Below, piece after piece: positions 18,157-27,380 of a stretch of 64,000 nt of DNA. Source of the stretch: a bacterium (GTDB lineage: Bacteria > Cyanobacteriota > Vampirovibrionia > Obscuribacterales > Obscuribacteraceae). The notes below the pieces were generated by a model that was given only the letters and a program-made list of their open reading frames with translations, did no database searches and had not been told where the DNA came from. The stretch is from NCBI GenBank assembly GCA_016124935.1, contig WGMS01000028.1:62001-126000 (forward strand), written 5' to 3'. Each line of letters begins with the position of its first letter. Positions within the stretch are counted from its first letter, which is position 1. Both the position numbers and the translations under genes were made by a program.

Positions 18157-19305
18157 ATGAAACTCAAGTCCAGATTGATTCCTATATTGCTTGTCCTGTC
18201 ATTCGCCAGCAACGGCAGCTACGCTCTGGCCAGGGGCTTCGGTGGTGGTGGCTTCGGTGGTGGTGGTATGCGTGGTGGTGGCTTCGGCGGAGGTTTCGGT
18301 CGAGGCGGCGGCTTCGGTGGTGGCGGCTTCAGCGGTATGCACGGCGGTGGCGGCTTCGAACGAGGCGGCGGATTTGGCGGAGGTTTCGGTCGAGGCGGCG
18401 GTGAGTTCGGCCGTGGCGGTGGCTTCGGTAACTCCGGTAATTTCGGAAATATCGGTAGAGGTGGAGAATTTGGTCGGGGTGGAAACTTTGGCTACGGACG
18501 TATTTCGGGTAACAATGTTATCGGTGCCGGTCATAATCTGCACAATTATTCAAATAACCATATCAATAACCAGGGCATAGCGGTAAGAAACAACTTCAAC
18601 CACAACAATGTCTTCGTCGGTGGTTATCGCGGACTTGGATATGGTTATGGATATCACGGCTTCTGGGGGGCGCCAGGATGCTGGATGTATCCCGGTTGGG
18701 GTCTGGGCATGGCTTTTATGATCACCGATTGGACAATGCTGGCAGGCATGCTCGCCATGAGTGCAGTCTCCAAGCCGAAGTATTATGGCTATGGTCAGAA
18801 TATAACCTATAACAATAATCAGGTTTATTACAACGGCACTCCCTATGCAAGTGCCGACCAGTATTACAGCCAGGCTCAGAATCTTGCCAGGGAGTCCAAC
18901 GCCAAGCCTCCCACCAAAAAGGACACATGGAAGCCGCTGGGAGTTTTCTCTATGGTGGAAGGTTCCCAGACTAACTCCACCATGCTGTTCCAGATAGCGA
19001 TAGACAAGAAGGGCAATATCGCTGGAAACTATTATGATGCGCTTTCCGGTCAGACGCAGCAGATTCATGGAAAGCTCGATAAAAAGACCCAGCGTGTCGC
19101 CTGGACCGTAGGAGATAATGACAAGGTCGTTTATGATACCGGTCTGGGTAACCTGCTGTCCTCCCAGGCACCTCTTCTGGTGCATTTCGATAAGGATCGC
19201 ACTCAGCAGTGGCTGCTTGTCCGTCTTGATAAGCCGGACGATCTGCCCGACTCGATGAAGCAAGACGTCAAAGACAACATTACGCCCGTCGAGGGTTCCT
19301 CTTGA
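18157..19305 (+). CDS. Secreted Gly-rich protein with C-terminal beta domain
   Basis: 382 residues. A signal peptide (PILLVLSFASNGSYALA) is followed by about 100 residues of Gly-rich repeats (FGGGGF, GRGGGF units), an Asn/His/Tyr/Gly-rich region, a hydrophobic stretch (about residues 180-205, possibly membrane-associated) and a C-terminal domain with 'WKPLGVFSMVEG', 'FQIAIDKKGNIAGNYYDA' and 'QRVAWTVGD'. Similar C-terminal domains occur in large secreted planctomycete-type proteins, but I know of no function. It could be a cell-surface or matrix component. The next gene starts inside its stop codon. Confidence 0.7.
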   Translation: MKLKSRLIPILLVLSFASNGSYALARGFGGGGFGGGGMRGGGFGGGFGRGGGFGGGGFSGMHGGGGFERGGGFGGGFGRGGGEFGRGGGFGNSGNFGNIGRGGEFGRGGNFGYGRISGNNVIGAGHNLHNYSNNHINNQGIAVRNNFNHNNVFVGGYRGLGYGYGYHGFWGAPGCWMYPGWGLGMAFMITDWTMLAGMLAMSAVSKPKYYGYGQNITYNNNQVYYNGTPYASADQYYSQAQNLARESNAKPPTKKDTWKPLGVFSMVEGSQTNSTMLFQIAIDKKGNIAGNYYDALSGQTQQIHGKLDKKTQRVAWTVGDNDKVVYDTGLGNLLSSQAPLLVHFDKDRTQQWLLVRLDKPDDLPDSMKQDVKDNITPVEGSS

Positions 19306-20897
19306 AGAAAAGGAAGCTTAAAGCAGCTCTTTTAGGGCATATCGATAAGCTGGCTTCCGATGAGCTCGAAGGGCGCGCTCCCGGCACTCGAGGCGAGCAG
19401 CGCACCATAGAATATATTGCCGGTCAACTGGAGGAATTCGGACTAACGCCGGCCGGAGACAACGGCACTTACTTTCAGAGTATGCCTGTCACTGGTATCA
19501 TCAGTCTTCCAGAACTAAAGCTTCGTTCCGGAGACTGGTCGAAAGCGCTCGAGTTCGCTGAGGATTTCGTCGGTCAATCCAGACATCCTGGAGCCTGTGA
19601 GCAAGCCATCAAGGTAGATTCTTCCGAACTGGTCTTTGTCGGCTATGGCATAGAAGCGCCAGAGTATGGCTGGAACGACTACGAAGGCGTTGACGTTCGC
19701 GGCAAGACCGTGGTCATCTTAATAGGTCAACCCGAACGCCCCGATCCCGGGTTCCCTCCAGGGGAAGGGAAACTCGACCCCATGCTTTTCAAAGGGCGGA
19801 CCCTGACATATTATGGACGCTGGACCTACAAATTTGAAAAGGCTTCTGAGATGGGAGCGGCCGCAGCTCTTATTATTCATGATGGTCGGAAAGCCGGCTA
19901 TGGCTTCGATGTAGTCCAGGCCAGCTGGAGCGGTGAATGCTATCAATTGAGTTGCCCTGCCGATAGGGTGCTTCTTGAAGGCTGGCTTTCGTCCGAGTGC
20001 GCCGGAGAACTATTCTCCAGAGCCGGTCACGATCTGGACAGTCTGAAGATGAGCGCCAATGAAAAAGGTTTCAAGGCGGTTCCTTTAGATGGCTCTGCCT
20101 CTTTTCGGGTGGCCAATAAGATACGCACTTTCGAATCGAATAACGTCGTCGCCCGAGTCGAAGGTTGCGATCCTGTCTTGAAAAACGAGTGCATCATATA
20201 TAGTGCGCACTGGGATCATTTCGGTTTGTGGGAGCGAGAAGACGGCGGCATCGATGTATATAGCGGTGCCGTGGACAACGGCTCCGGTGTCTCTATGATT
20301 CTCGAAATCGCCGGGCTCTTCCAGAATAGTTCTGTCAGACCGAAACGCAGTGTGATGTTTCTATTCACCACCCTCGAAGAATCGGGGCTTCTTGGAGCGG
20401 ACTTCTACATAGCCAATCCCAGCATGCCCCTCGATGCCACCGTTTCGATAATCAATCTGGATGTGATGAATGTCTGGGGCAGGACCAGAGAGCTGGTCAG
20501 TATCGCTCTTGGGCACTCCAGTCTGGATGAGAATCTCAGTAGACTGGCAGCCGGCCAGGGGCGGTGCGTGGTACCGGATCCGGAGCCGGAGAAAGGTTAT
20601 TTCTTTCGCTCCGACCATATGTCCTTTCTAAAAGAAGGCATACCGGCGCTTTTCTTCTTGTTTCCCGGTTCGGACTATATAGACCGCGAACCGGGCTATG
20701 CCGAAGCAAAGAAGCTCGAGTATATCCGCAATCACTATCACAAGCCATCGGATAAAGTAAAAGGCGATTGGGATCTGAGCGGTATGGTGGAGGATGTGGA
20801 GTTGCTTTTCGAAGTCGGGCAGGAACTTGTTTCTAGCGACAGCAGGCCATACTTCGCCGTGGACTCGGAGTTCAAAACCCGCTGGAGCCCAAATTAA
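19302..20897 (+). CDS. M28-family zinc aminopeptidase-like hydrolase
   Basis: 531 residues with the M28 co-catalytic zinc site: His and Asp in 'SAHWDHFG', Asp in 'GAVDNGSGVSM', Glu-Glu in 'TTLEESGLLGA', Asp in 'NLDVMN' and a C-terminal His in 'RNHYHKPSDK'. A PA (protease-associated) insert is likely around residues 130-230. Family members release N-terminal amino acids from peptides. The TTG start overlaps the stop of the Gly-rich gene (TTGA), implying translational coupling. There is no signal peptide, although most similar peptidases are exported; with this start it should be cytoplasmic. Confidence 0.88.
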   Translation: MKKRKLKAALLGHIDKLASDELEGRAPGTRGEQRTIEYIAGQLEEFGLTPAGDNGTYFQSMPVTGIISLPELKLRSGDWSKALEFAEDFVGQSRHPGACEQAIKVDSSELVFVGYGIEAPEYGWNDYEGVDVRGKTVVILIGQPERPDPGFPPGEGKLDPMLFKGRTLTYYGRWTYKFEKASEMGAAAALIIHDGRKAGYGFDVVQASWSGECYQLSCPADRVLLEGWLSSECAGELFSRAGHDLDSLKMSANEKGFKAVPLDGSASFRVANKIRTFESNNVVARVEGCDPVLKNECIIYSAHWDHFGLWEREDGGIDVYSGAVDNGSGVSMILEIAGLFQNSSVRPKRSVMFLFTTLEESGLLGADFYIANPSMPLDATVSIINLDVMNVWGRTRELVSIALGHSSLDENLSRLAAGQGRCVVPDPEPEKGYFFRSDHMSFLKEGIPALFFLFPGSDYIDREPGYAEAKKLEYIRNHYHKPSDKVKGDWDLSGMVEDVELLFEVGQELVSSDSRPYFAVDSEFKTRWSPN

Positions 20898-21730
20898 ATC
20901 GGTGGTGCACCCACCTTTATTCTGATTACCCTGGGGGGACCGAAGGCTTTGCTTTCCAGGCTCCTGGAGCCATAAGCAGTGGATTCGTCGGAATTGGGAG
21001 CAGCCTGCACTACTTTTGCAGCCGGCATAGCAGACAATTGTAGCGCTTGCTGTGCTCTAATTTTAGCGCTCAGAGAACTTCTGCCGCTGGCTGCGTCATT
21101 ATGACTCGGCACGGGAAGTGATGGCTGTGTCATGTTTACACCGCCTGAGGTCGCGGCATAATTGGTCATATTGGCGAGACCGGATCTGGTGTTGCCGTGA
21201 CCGAAGCTTCTTGCCCTCGGAGACATCTGATTATTGTGATTCATCTGATTGAGATTTCTCGAGAGCGCCCGGTAGTTTCTGGAATCTCCTGGTGAAGCGA
21301 TTTTAGAAACAGGGAAAGGGGCGGTAGGTATGGTCGCCCTGGTGATATCCTCTGCCTTACCATATCTTGTGGCACTCACGGCCGATGCCTGCTTCGATAC
21401 CTGGACCCAATCGGTGGTGCCTGCGCTTCCGCCTCTTAAAACCAGTTTGCCTCCGATTATGCTGAACGTACCCTTTTCCGAGCGACCGCTTTCGGTGCAC
21501 GTCATCCAGTTGCCATCCACCATTTGAAGCCTGCCTGTTTCCACTATTCTGCCGCCGTTGACTGCTTTAGAGTAGCGACCGCCCGGCTCTATCGAGAAGG
21601 TTACAGTTTGACCGGCGGAATCGACTCGGGTCCAGGTCCCGGCCAGACGCGGCTCCACAGCCGCTTCTGCTGGATGAAAACCGGAAAGTATGAGCGCGGC
21701 TAGAATGCTGGCGAAAAGAGATCGATTCAT
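20894..21730 (-). CDS. Exported lipocalin-like-domain protein of unknown function
   Basis: 278 residues from the ATG at 21730, which has AGG 6 nt upstream. A signal peptide (SLFASILAALILSGFHPAEA) precedes a small beta domain ('LAGTWTRVDSAGQTVTFSI', 'GRLQMVDGNWMTC') of the kind found in short lipocalin-like or META-like proteins, and then a long disordered Ser/Asn/Ala-rich tail. No function is recognised. The final 4 bp overlap the stop of the convergent peptidase gene. An upstream in-frame ATG at 21790 would run into the divergent gene and is disfavoured. Confidence 0.65.
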   Translation of the reverse strand: MNRSLFASILAALILSGFHPAEAAVEPRLAGTWTRVDSAGQTVTFSIEPGGRYSKAVNGGRIVETGRLQMVDGNWMTCTESGRSEKGTFSIIGGKLVLRGGSAGTTDWVQVSKQASAVSATRYGKAEDITRATIPTAPFPVSKIASPGDSRNYRALSRNLNQMNHNNQMSPRARSFGHGNTRSGLANMTNYAATSGGVNMTQPSLPVPSHNDAASGRSSLSAKIRAQQALQLSAMPAAKVVQAAPNSDESTAYGSRSLESKAFGPPRVIRIKVGAPPI

Positions 21731-21777
21731 TAGAAACCTGCCCCTGCTTATCTGTCGTCCTATGATAACATTGTGCC

Positions 21778-22584
21778 ATGCGTATTCCATATCGTAATCC
21801 AGGACTAATTCTTGTTTCGATCTTGATCTGCGGTCTTATCTCTCCTGCGGCCCGGGCAGATCGACAGAGCCGGGTAGAGGCAGAGCGGGCGCTCCTTCAG
21901 GCTCGCAAAGACGAAGCCGGCGGCAACAGTGCGGCAGCCAGATTTAACTACGCCAACGCCTTTATCTTCGGGCTCTCTTCCCGGGACAGTTACAGGGAGA
22001 GTCTTGCCGCGGTAAGTATTCTTGGAGAACCGCTCTCCTCGGTGGGACGCAAAGCGATATCTATGCAAAGCAGCCTGGTGGAAAGCGGTGCCCATAACGC
22101 CAGTTTTGACAGTCGCCGCAACGAAATGGTGAAGTTGCAGAATCTCTACAATCGTATGCAAGAGTTGGAGCCCAATAATCCCAACTGGTATTACCTGGAA
22201 GCGGTGGTCACCTGTGAGCTGGAACATCATTATGTGAAAGCGAGACGCTTTTTAGTACGCTGTCTTCGCTGTCCCGGAAGCTCGCCGGTCAAAGGCAAAG
22301 CGTCGAAACTACTTGCCCACATCAAAGCGGCAGCAGACCAGCAGCAAATCTGGCTCGACCAGGACGGTAAGCGCTCTCGAGAATGGCTTCGCAAGCCAAT
22401 TGATCATTCCAAGGTCAATAGTTATGCAAGCTCCAACAGCGGCTCCAGTTCGAGCAGCTCTTCTTCATCAATTCCCGATTATGAAAGGCGGGCCAGGGAT
22501 GCAGAAAGCAGAGGCGACCATGGCGCCGCCGGTCGTTTCCGCTCGGGTAACGCTTCTGTCAAAGATTCTTCCACCCACTGGTAG
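21778..22584 (+). CDS. Exported helical-repeat protein with Ser-rich region
   Basis: 268 residues. A signal peptide (LILVSILICGLISPAARA) is followed by TPR-like helices ('ALLQARKDEAGGNSAAARFNYANAF', 'LQNLYNRMQELEPNNPNWYYLEAVVTC') and a low-complexity Ser/Gly linker before a short C-terminal helical unit. Probably a periplasmic scaffold; no partner can be named. It is divergent from the lipocalin-like gene with only 47 bp between starts, so both promoters share that space. No strong Shine-Dalgarno is seen. Confidence 0.65.
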   Translation: MRIPYRNPGLILVSILICGLISPAARADRQSRVEAERALLQARKDEAGGNSAAARFNYANAFIFGLSSRDSYRESLAAVSILGEPLSSVGRKAISMQSSLVESGAHNASFDSRRNEMVKLQNLYNRMQELEPNNPNWYYLEAVVTCELEHHYVKARRFLVRCLRCPGSSPVKGKASKLLAHIKAAADQQQIWLDQDGKRSREWLRKPIDHSKVNSYASSNSGSSSSSSSSSIPDYERRARDAESRGDHGAAGRFRSGNASVKDSSTHW

Positions 22585-22707
22585 AGGTCTCTTTATCAGG
22601 TTTGAAAGGCAGATCGCAAGGATAAGAGTTTAGAGAAAAATCGCCCTCAAATGCGGTAGGATCTTTTGATTGGAGACCTTGTTAAAGATTAGAGGAGGAG
22701 AGGACCG

Positions 22708-23265
22708 GTGGCGCACATCATCGAAACAGCCAAATCGGGGCGGGCAAGCTGCAAGGTCTGCAAAGAGACCATTGAGAAGGGCGATCTGAGGCTGGGAGAG
22801 GAGTTCCCGAATCCGTTCTCCGAAGGCTCCCTGTCTTATCGCTGGCACCACCTGCTTTGCGGAGCCAAGAAAAAGCCCACGGTACTGGAACAGGCTTTGA
22901 TAGACTGCGATCTTGAAGTTCCGGATAGAGAAGAATTGCTCAAGCTCATTCAAGAGAATAAGTCGAAAGAGAAGCCTACCAGTCTTCCCTATGCAGAGTT
23001 CGCATCCACCGGTCGTTCCTCATGCATTCAATGCGGTGAAAAAATAGAGAAGGGCGACCTGCGTATCGCGGTCAATACCGATACCGAAGCCGGTGCCTTC
23101 GGAATGAGGAAGGGCTTTCTTCATCCTGCTTGTGCTGCTGATTTTGCCGGATCAGAAAGTTCCGGAGTGGCGGATGCTCAAGAACTTTTCGACCAGGTAA
23201 AGGTGAACAGCCGTGGTCTTGCCGAGGCTGACTTCGAGGCAGTCGAAGCGGAGTTGTTCGGATAA
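22708..23265 (+). CDS. Protein with two PARP-type zinc fingers
   Basis: 185 residues. Two copies of a PARP-type (zf-PARP) finger are visible: ligands Cys15, Cys18, His48, Cys51 and Cys106, Cys109, His139, Cys142. Each is followed by the same 'I-EKGDLR' strand, and each is preceded by 'A-SGR-SC'. In eukaryotic PARP1 and DNA ligase III such fingers recognise DNA nicks and strand ends. There is no catalytic domain here, so a DNA-break-binding adaptor is the best inference. The GTG start has GGAGGAG 7 nt upstream. The gene stands alone, convergent with the S41 protease. Confidence 0.82.
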   Translation: MAHIIETAKSGRASCKVCKETIEKGDLRLGEEFPNPFSEGSLSYRWHHLLCGAKKKPTVLEQALIDCDLEVPDREELLKLIQENKSKEKPTSLPYAEFASTGRSSCIQCGEKIEKGDLRIAVNTDTEAGAFGMRKGFLHPACAADFAGSESSGVADAQELFDQVKVNSRGLAEADFEAVEAELFG

Positions 23266-23281
23266 GCTTCTGATAGCTTAT
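23262..23281. terminator. Possible bidirectional terminator hairpin
   Basis: ATAAGCT / AGCTTAT form a perfect 7-bp stem with a 6-nt loop, between the convergent zinc-finger and S41 protease genes. The stem overlaps both stop codons. The U-rich tail (TTGTTT) is present on the plus side only, so it is weak. Confidence 0.4.
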
Positions 23282-24699
23282 TGTTTCGTGGTCAGGGCGT
23301 GAAGATACTTCTTAGCCTCTTCAAGCTGCTTGTCATCTGCACTTCCGATGGCGACTCCATCCGGATTGTCTACTACCATATCCGGTATTATACCGAATCT
23401 GTTCTTCTGAGCATCGCCAGCCCAGTGCCCATCCGGCGTGAAAATCCGAAATGAAGTGACTTGCAGTGAACTGCCACCGGGCATGTTTGTGAATATAGAC
23501 TGGCCGATGCCTTTGCCATAGGTTTTGGAACCCATAGTCAGACCTTCTTTGCTGGCTTTGATTGCGCCGGTGAAGATCTCTGAAGAGGAGGCAGTTCCGC
23601 CGTTGACAAGGACCACAAAAGGCTTGTCGATAATGTCCTGCTCCCGTTTTTCAGTGTAGCTCTCTTTGCTCTGGCTCGCTTCGTCTTCGCTCTCCACCAC
23701 AATCTCTTTGTCTGTCAGCCTGTAGGTCTCAGTCTGGTAGGTCGGTTGAGCCGGGTCTGAGTCGGTCCTTTCTCTGGTTTTGAGAAGCGTTCCACTGTCT
23801 AGAAATAACGCAGCCAGTTTGTAGCCGTTCTGGAAAATGCCGCCGGGATTGTTTCTCAGGTCTATGATGTAGGAGTCCGCAGCTTTATGTTTTTCCAGAG
23901 CTTTTTTGACATCCTCCACCGTGTCTTCCTGGTTGAAGTTGAAGAGACGGACATAGCCTATATTGCCGTCCAGGCGCTTCTCTTCCAGATTGGCAATTTC
24001 GACCGGGGCTCTTTCCAGGGTAACATTTCGGGGTTTGCCATCTCTCGTGAGCGTTATTGTCACCGCTTCATCCACCGGGCCACGTATCTTGCCTACGGTC
24101 TCATCGTAGGTATACTGATCCAGGCTCTCGCCATTGACGTGGGTGATGATGTCGCCTTTTCGCAGATCATGTTTTTCTGCCGGTGCGCCAGCTAAGACCG
24201 ATTCGATTCTCACCGGTCCTTTTTCTGTAGGGCCCTCTATCGGCAGCTTGCCGAGGGTTACCCCGATGCCGGTTATCTCGCCTTTCCAGGCTTCTTTCTG
24301 GGCATCGGCTTCTTTAGGCGGAAGCACGTCATTGTAGCTGTCGCCACTTTCACGCACGGCTTCGTCGGCATACTTAATTGCGTCACCGACAGTTTTGATC
24401 TGACAGTTGAACTTGTTCCTGAGAAGGTCAATCTGGCCGAGGCTGCCCGGGTCATACATCCTTCTGGCGGCGCGGTTTATGAATGTGACATAGTGATTGG
24501 ATGCCTCAGTGACCGGGCAAGCTGCGCTCTGAGCATCCGTGACCAGGGTTAGATCCGGAAGCGGCAGGTTCTGGTCGGTTTGGGGAAGCGACGGTCTCTG
24601 GAGAGCCGATTTGTGCTCCGGAGCGCTGCTTTGTATGCCGCTCTCAAGCAGATTTGTTTTGGGGACCGAAGTGTCATCGATTCGGCTTTGTTCGAACAT
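23278..24699 (-). CDS. S41-family PDZ serine protease (C-terminal processing protease-like)
   Basis: 473 residues. A PDZ domain (about 140-225; 'GIGVTLGKL', 'GAPAEKHDLRKGDIITHVNG') is followed by the S41 core: 'IDLRNNPGG', the Ser in 'NGGTASSSEIFTGA' and the Lys in 'GSKTYGKGIGQ' make the Ser/Lys dyad. CtpA-like enzymes trim or degrade exported proteins, yet no signal peptide or membrane helix is present and the first 130 residues are hydrophilic and unfamiliar. A TATAAT lies immediately before the ATG (plus-strand 24700-24705), so either translation starts further in or the mRNA has almost no leader. Confidence 0.88.
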   Translation of the reverse strand: MFEQSRIDDTSVPKTNLLESGIQSSAPEHKSALQRPSLPQTDQNLPLPDLTLVTDAQSAACPVTEASNHYVTFINRAARRMYDPGSLGQIDLLRNKFNCQIKTVGDAIKYADEAVRESGDSYNDVLPPKEADAQKEAWKGEITGIGVTLGKLPIEGPTEKGPVRIESVLAGAPAEKHDLRKGDIITHVNGESLDQYTYDETVGKIRGPVDEAVTITLTRDGKPRNVTLERAPVEIANLEEKRLDGNIGYVRLFNFNQEDTVEDVKKALEKHKAADSYIIDLRNNPGGIFQNGYKLAALFLDSGTLLKTRERTDSDPAQPTYQTETYRLTDKEIVVESEDEASQSKESYTEKREQDIIDKPFVVLVNGGTASSSEIFTGAIKASKEGLTMGSKTYGKGIGQSIFTNMPGGSSLQVTSFRIFTPDGHWAGDAQKNRFGIIPDMVVDNPDGVAIGSADDKQLEEAKKYLHALTTKQ

Positions 24700-24813
24700 A
24701 TTATATAGACGGAATTTATCGACTGGAATAAAATTCGGATATTGATGCCAACTACTCCATCTTAAGCAGGGGCTGGGAACTGGCCAATTGGGGAAAGTAC
24801 GAATTACAGAAAT

Positions 24814-25119
24814 ATGGCGAGCCTTGAGTTATTGAAAGGAATGCACGCACCGGTTCAGGATCATGCTGCTCTGGAGAAGGCATTGCGCGCCCGCGGGCTT
24901 TCTATTTTTAATTGGTCCGATGGCCCTGGAACGATTTACAGTCCTCATTGCCATAGCCACGATGAATACATAATCGTGGTCGAGGGCTCTATAGAATTTA
25001 CAGTCTCAGGAAGTGTCTACCTGATGGAGCCGGGAGATGAACTGGTATTGCCTGAAGGGACTATGCATTCAGCCTATGTCCCGGGAGACGACCCGGTGCA
25101 TTATCTTATCTGCTCTTGA
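24814..25119 (+). CDS. Small cupin-fold protein
   Basis: 101 residues forming one cupin barrel. Motif 1 is 'YSPHCHSHDEYIIVVEGSIEF' split over two strands and motif 2 is 'PGDELVLPEGTMHS'; the His/Glu residues would hold a metal. Single-domain cupins of this size sense ligands, stabilise sugars or act as dioxygenases, and nothing here separates these. It is divergent from the S41 protease gene (114-bp gap), with no evident Shine-Dalgarno. Confidence 0.8.
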   Translation: MASLELLKGMHAPVQDHAALEKALRARGLSIFNWSDGPGTIYSPHCHSHDEYIIVVEGSIEFTVSGSVYLMEPGDELVLPEGTMHSAYVPGDDPVHYLICS

Positions 25120-25137
25120 CCGGTGAATATTGCTGAC

Positions 25138-25764
25138 TTAATAGGTCGGCGGACCTAAGATTGCTCGCATCAGGAAGAAGGTGCCGACGCTGCTTCCCAG
25201 GGAGGCTGCGGTTGGACCGGCAACTTTTGCTGTGTTTTTGAAGGCTGAGCCGACGCCGCCTAAGGTGCGTCTGAATTTGCCTTTCTTGCCTGACTCTGCC
25301 AGATAGCCTTCTTCTTGAATCGAGGATGTTCTGGTTCTGTCTGAGTCAGTGCTCTGCCGGAAGCTTTCGGCCATTTCGCGACTCTCTTTCATGCTCTCCA
25401 GCTCTCGAATCATTTTTGCTTCTTTAAGAGCCAGCTCTTGTTGTTCGTAGGGGCTCATGGTGGAAGAGGTGGTTTCGTACTGATCCTGGTCGACAGCGGA
25501 AGCTCGCTTCGCTTGCATGGGCGGAGACTGCATCGGCTGCATCGGCTGCATCGGTGGCATATACTGAGGCATCGCCGCTGAAGGTTGATATTGATACTGC
25601 ATCGGGGGCATCTGCCCAGGTGGCATCGGCGCACCGGCATTGTAGGGGTAGGCCGGATAAGCCTGGTAAGGCGCCTGATATTGCTGGGCCTGGGCTCCTT
25701 GAGCCGTCAGTAAAAGAGTAAACGCACCAGAAAGGAGCGCCAGAAAGAGATTTTTCATGGGCAC
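25138..25764 (-). CDS. Exported Pro/Gln/Met-rich protein of unknown function
   Basis: 208 residues. A signal peptide (LFLALLSGAFTLLLTAQGAQA) precedes a low-complexity stretch rich in Pro, Gln, Tyr and Met with QPMQPMQ-type repeats, a charged coiled-coil-like segment (about 105-145) and a C-terminal hydrophobic region rich in Gly and Ser. No family is recognised. The start is GTG at 25764 or ATG at 25758, neither with a convincing ribosome-binding site. It is convergent with the cupin gene, 18 bp apart. Confidence 0.6.
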   Translation of the reverse strand: MPMKNLFLALLSGAFTLLLTAQGAQAQQYQAPYQAYPAYPYNAGAPMPPGQMPPMQYQYQPSAAMPQYMPPMQPMQPMQSPPMQAKRASAVDQDQYETTSSTMSPYEQQELALKEAKMIRELESMKESREMAESFRQSTDSDRTRTSSIQEEGYLAESGKKGKFRRTLGGVGSAFKNTAKVAGPTAASLGSSVGTFFLMRAILGPPTY

Positions 25765-25896
25765 TGATTTTTGAAAGGAACGGGATGGAACAGACTCGGA
25801 TTTACTAAGATTAGTCCAGTTTAATGCTGTACGGAATAGATGTCAAGAAAAGGCGCGAAATTTTAATTGTCTCGCTCTCAAATTGATCCTTGATCT

Positions 25897-27360
25897 TCAG
25901 CTCTGTTTTATCTCTGAGAAAATCGCCAGGGCTTTCTTCCTTGCCTGACCGTGGTCCACGATGGGATAGGGATAGGTTTTGCCCAATTCTATACCACAGG
26001 CGGCCAGGTCCTCCGGGTTTGCGGTCCATGGCTCGTGAATCCATTTGTCCGGTGCATTTTTGAGTTCGGGCACGAAAGTGCGGACATAGTCTCCTCTGGG
26101 GTCGAACTTTTTGCCTTGCAAAACCGGATTGAAAATCCTGAAAAATGGAGCGGCGTCGGCTCCGCATCCTGCCGTCCATTGCCATCCGAAGGTATTGCTG
26201 GCAAGATCCGCGTCGACCAGGGTGTCCCAGAACCACTCTGCTCCATCATTCCATGAAATGAGCAGATCTTTGGTGAGGAATGAGGCGACAATCATGCGGA
26301 CTCGATTGTGCATCCAGCCTGTGGCCCAGAGCTGGCGCATTCCGGCATCAACGATAGGATAGCCGGTTTTGCCTTTTTTCCAGCATTTGAAGAGTTCTCT
26401 GTTTTTGGCGCTCCAGGGAAAGTCCCGGAAGTTCTCTCTCAGGGGCTGTTCAACGGTATCGGGAAAGTGATAGAGAATATGGTGGGCAAACTCTCGCCAG
26501 ACAACCTCTTTCAAGAAGACTTCTGCATTTTTCTTCTTCTTGTCCGAGGTCGTATCTCTTACGGCATCCTGCACCTCCTGCCAGATAAGACGTGGGCTTA
26601 TCTCGCCGAAGTGGAGATGGGGAGAGAGATAGCTGACTCCATCATGATCGGGCCTGTCCCGCTCGGTCTGGTATTCAGAGATCGCTTTTGTCAGGAAAGT
26701 TTTGAGCCGCGTCTTACCGCCGGCTTCTCCGGGTTGCCAGAAGTCCCGCATTCCTGCCGCCCAGTCTATCCTGGGGTCAGGAAGGAGATTGAGATCTTCT
26801 ATTGAAAGTCCTTTTAAGTCGCTCGCGAAAGCGAGGGCTTGACTCGGTCTTTTCAGTGGTGGTTTGACCGCTTCTTCTGCTGCTTCTCGACAGGCTCGCC
26901 AGAATGGAGTATAGACTTTGTAGGCGGTGCCGCCTGCGGTGGCAATGGTCCAGGGTTCGAAGATGAGGTTGCCCGGGAAGGACTTGACCTCCAGTCCGCG
27001 TTCTTTTAGAGCGATTTTGTTTTTTCTATCAACCTCTATCAAGAGCGGTTCATAGCGCCGGTTCCAGAACACGCAGTCGGCGCCGCTTCTTTTTATCAGC
27101 TTCTCGATGGCGGCAAGAGAGCTTTCGTGCCGAAGAATAATCAGCTTCAATCCGATACTATCCAGTTCTTTGCGGAGAGCCGATAGAGAATGGTGCAGCC
27201 ACCACTGGCTGGCCCCACCAGGAGGCCAGCGGCCATCTTCTTCCGGAGACCAGATGAAGACAGGGATCACCGGTGCATCACGGGCGATGGCTGCGCAAAG
27301 GGCTGGGTTGTCCTCGAGACGCAAATCGTTTCTGAAAAGGACGATGGTGGCTTTACTCAT
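25897..27360 (-). CDS. phrB: Class I deoxyribodipyrimidine photolyase (CPD)
   Basis: 487 residues. It uses blue light and FADH- to split cyclobutane pyrimidine dimers in DNA. The N-terminal antenna-binding Rossmann domain begins 'IVLFRNDLRLEDNPAL', and the C-terminal FAD domain carries 'WRRFAHHILYHFP'-like and 'DAGMRQLWATGWMHNR' motifs, then 'WQWTAGCGADAAPFFRIFNP'. Length and motifs fit microbial CPD photolyases. It is 20 bp downstream of the TIGR01777-type gene on the same strand and probably co-transcribed with it. It belongs to the light-response and repair island together with the LOV kinase and the second photolyase. Confidence 0.95.
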   Translation of the reverse strand: MSKATIVLFRNDLRLEDNPALCAAIARDAPVIPVFIWSPEEDGRWPPGGASQWWLHHSLSALRKELDSIGLKLIILRHESSLAAIEKLIKRSGADCVFWNRRYEPLLIEVDRKNKIALKERGLEVKSFPGNLIFEPWTIATAGGTAYKVYTPFWRACREAAEEAVKPPLKRPSQALAFASDLKGLSIEDLNLLPDPRIDWAAGMRDFWQPGEAGGKTRLKTFLTKAISEYQTERDRPDHDGVSYLSPHLHFGEISPRLIWQEVQDAVRDTTSDKKKKNAEVFLKEVVWREFAHHILYHFPDTVEQPLRENFRDFPWSAKNRELFKCWKKGKTGYPIVDAGMRQLWATGWMHNRVRMIVASFLTKDLLISWNDGAEWFWDTLVDADLASNTFGWQWTAGCGADAAPFFRIFNPVLQGKKFDPRGDYVRTFVPELKNAPDKWIHEPWTANPEDLAACGIELGKTYPYPIVDHGQARKKALAIFSEIKQS

Positions 27361-27380
27361 TTACTTTCCTGTTTATAGAG

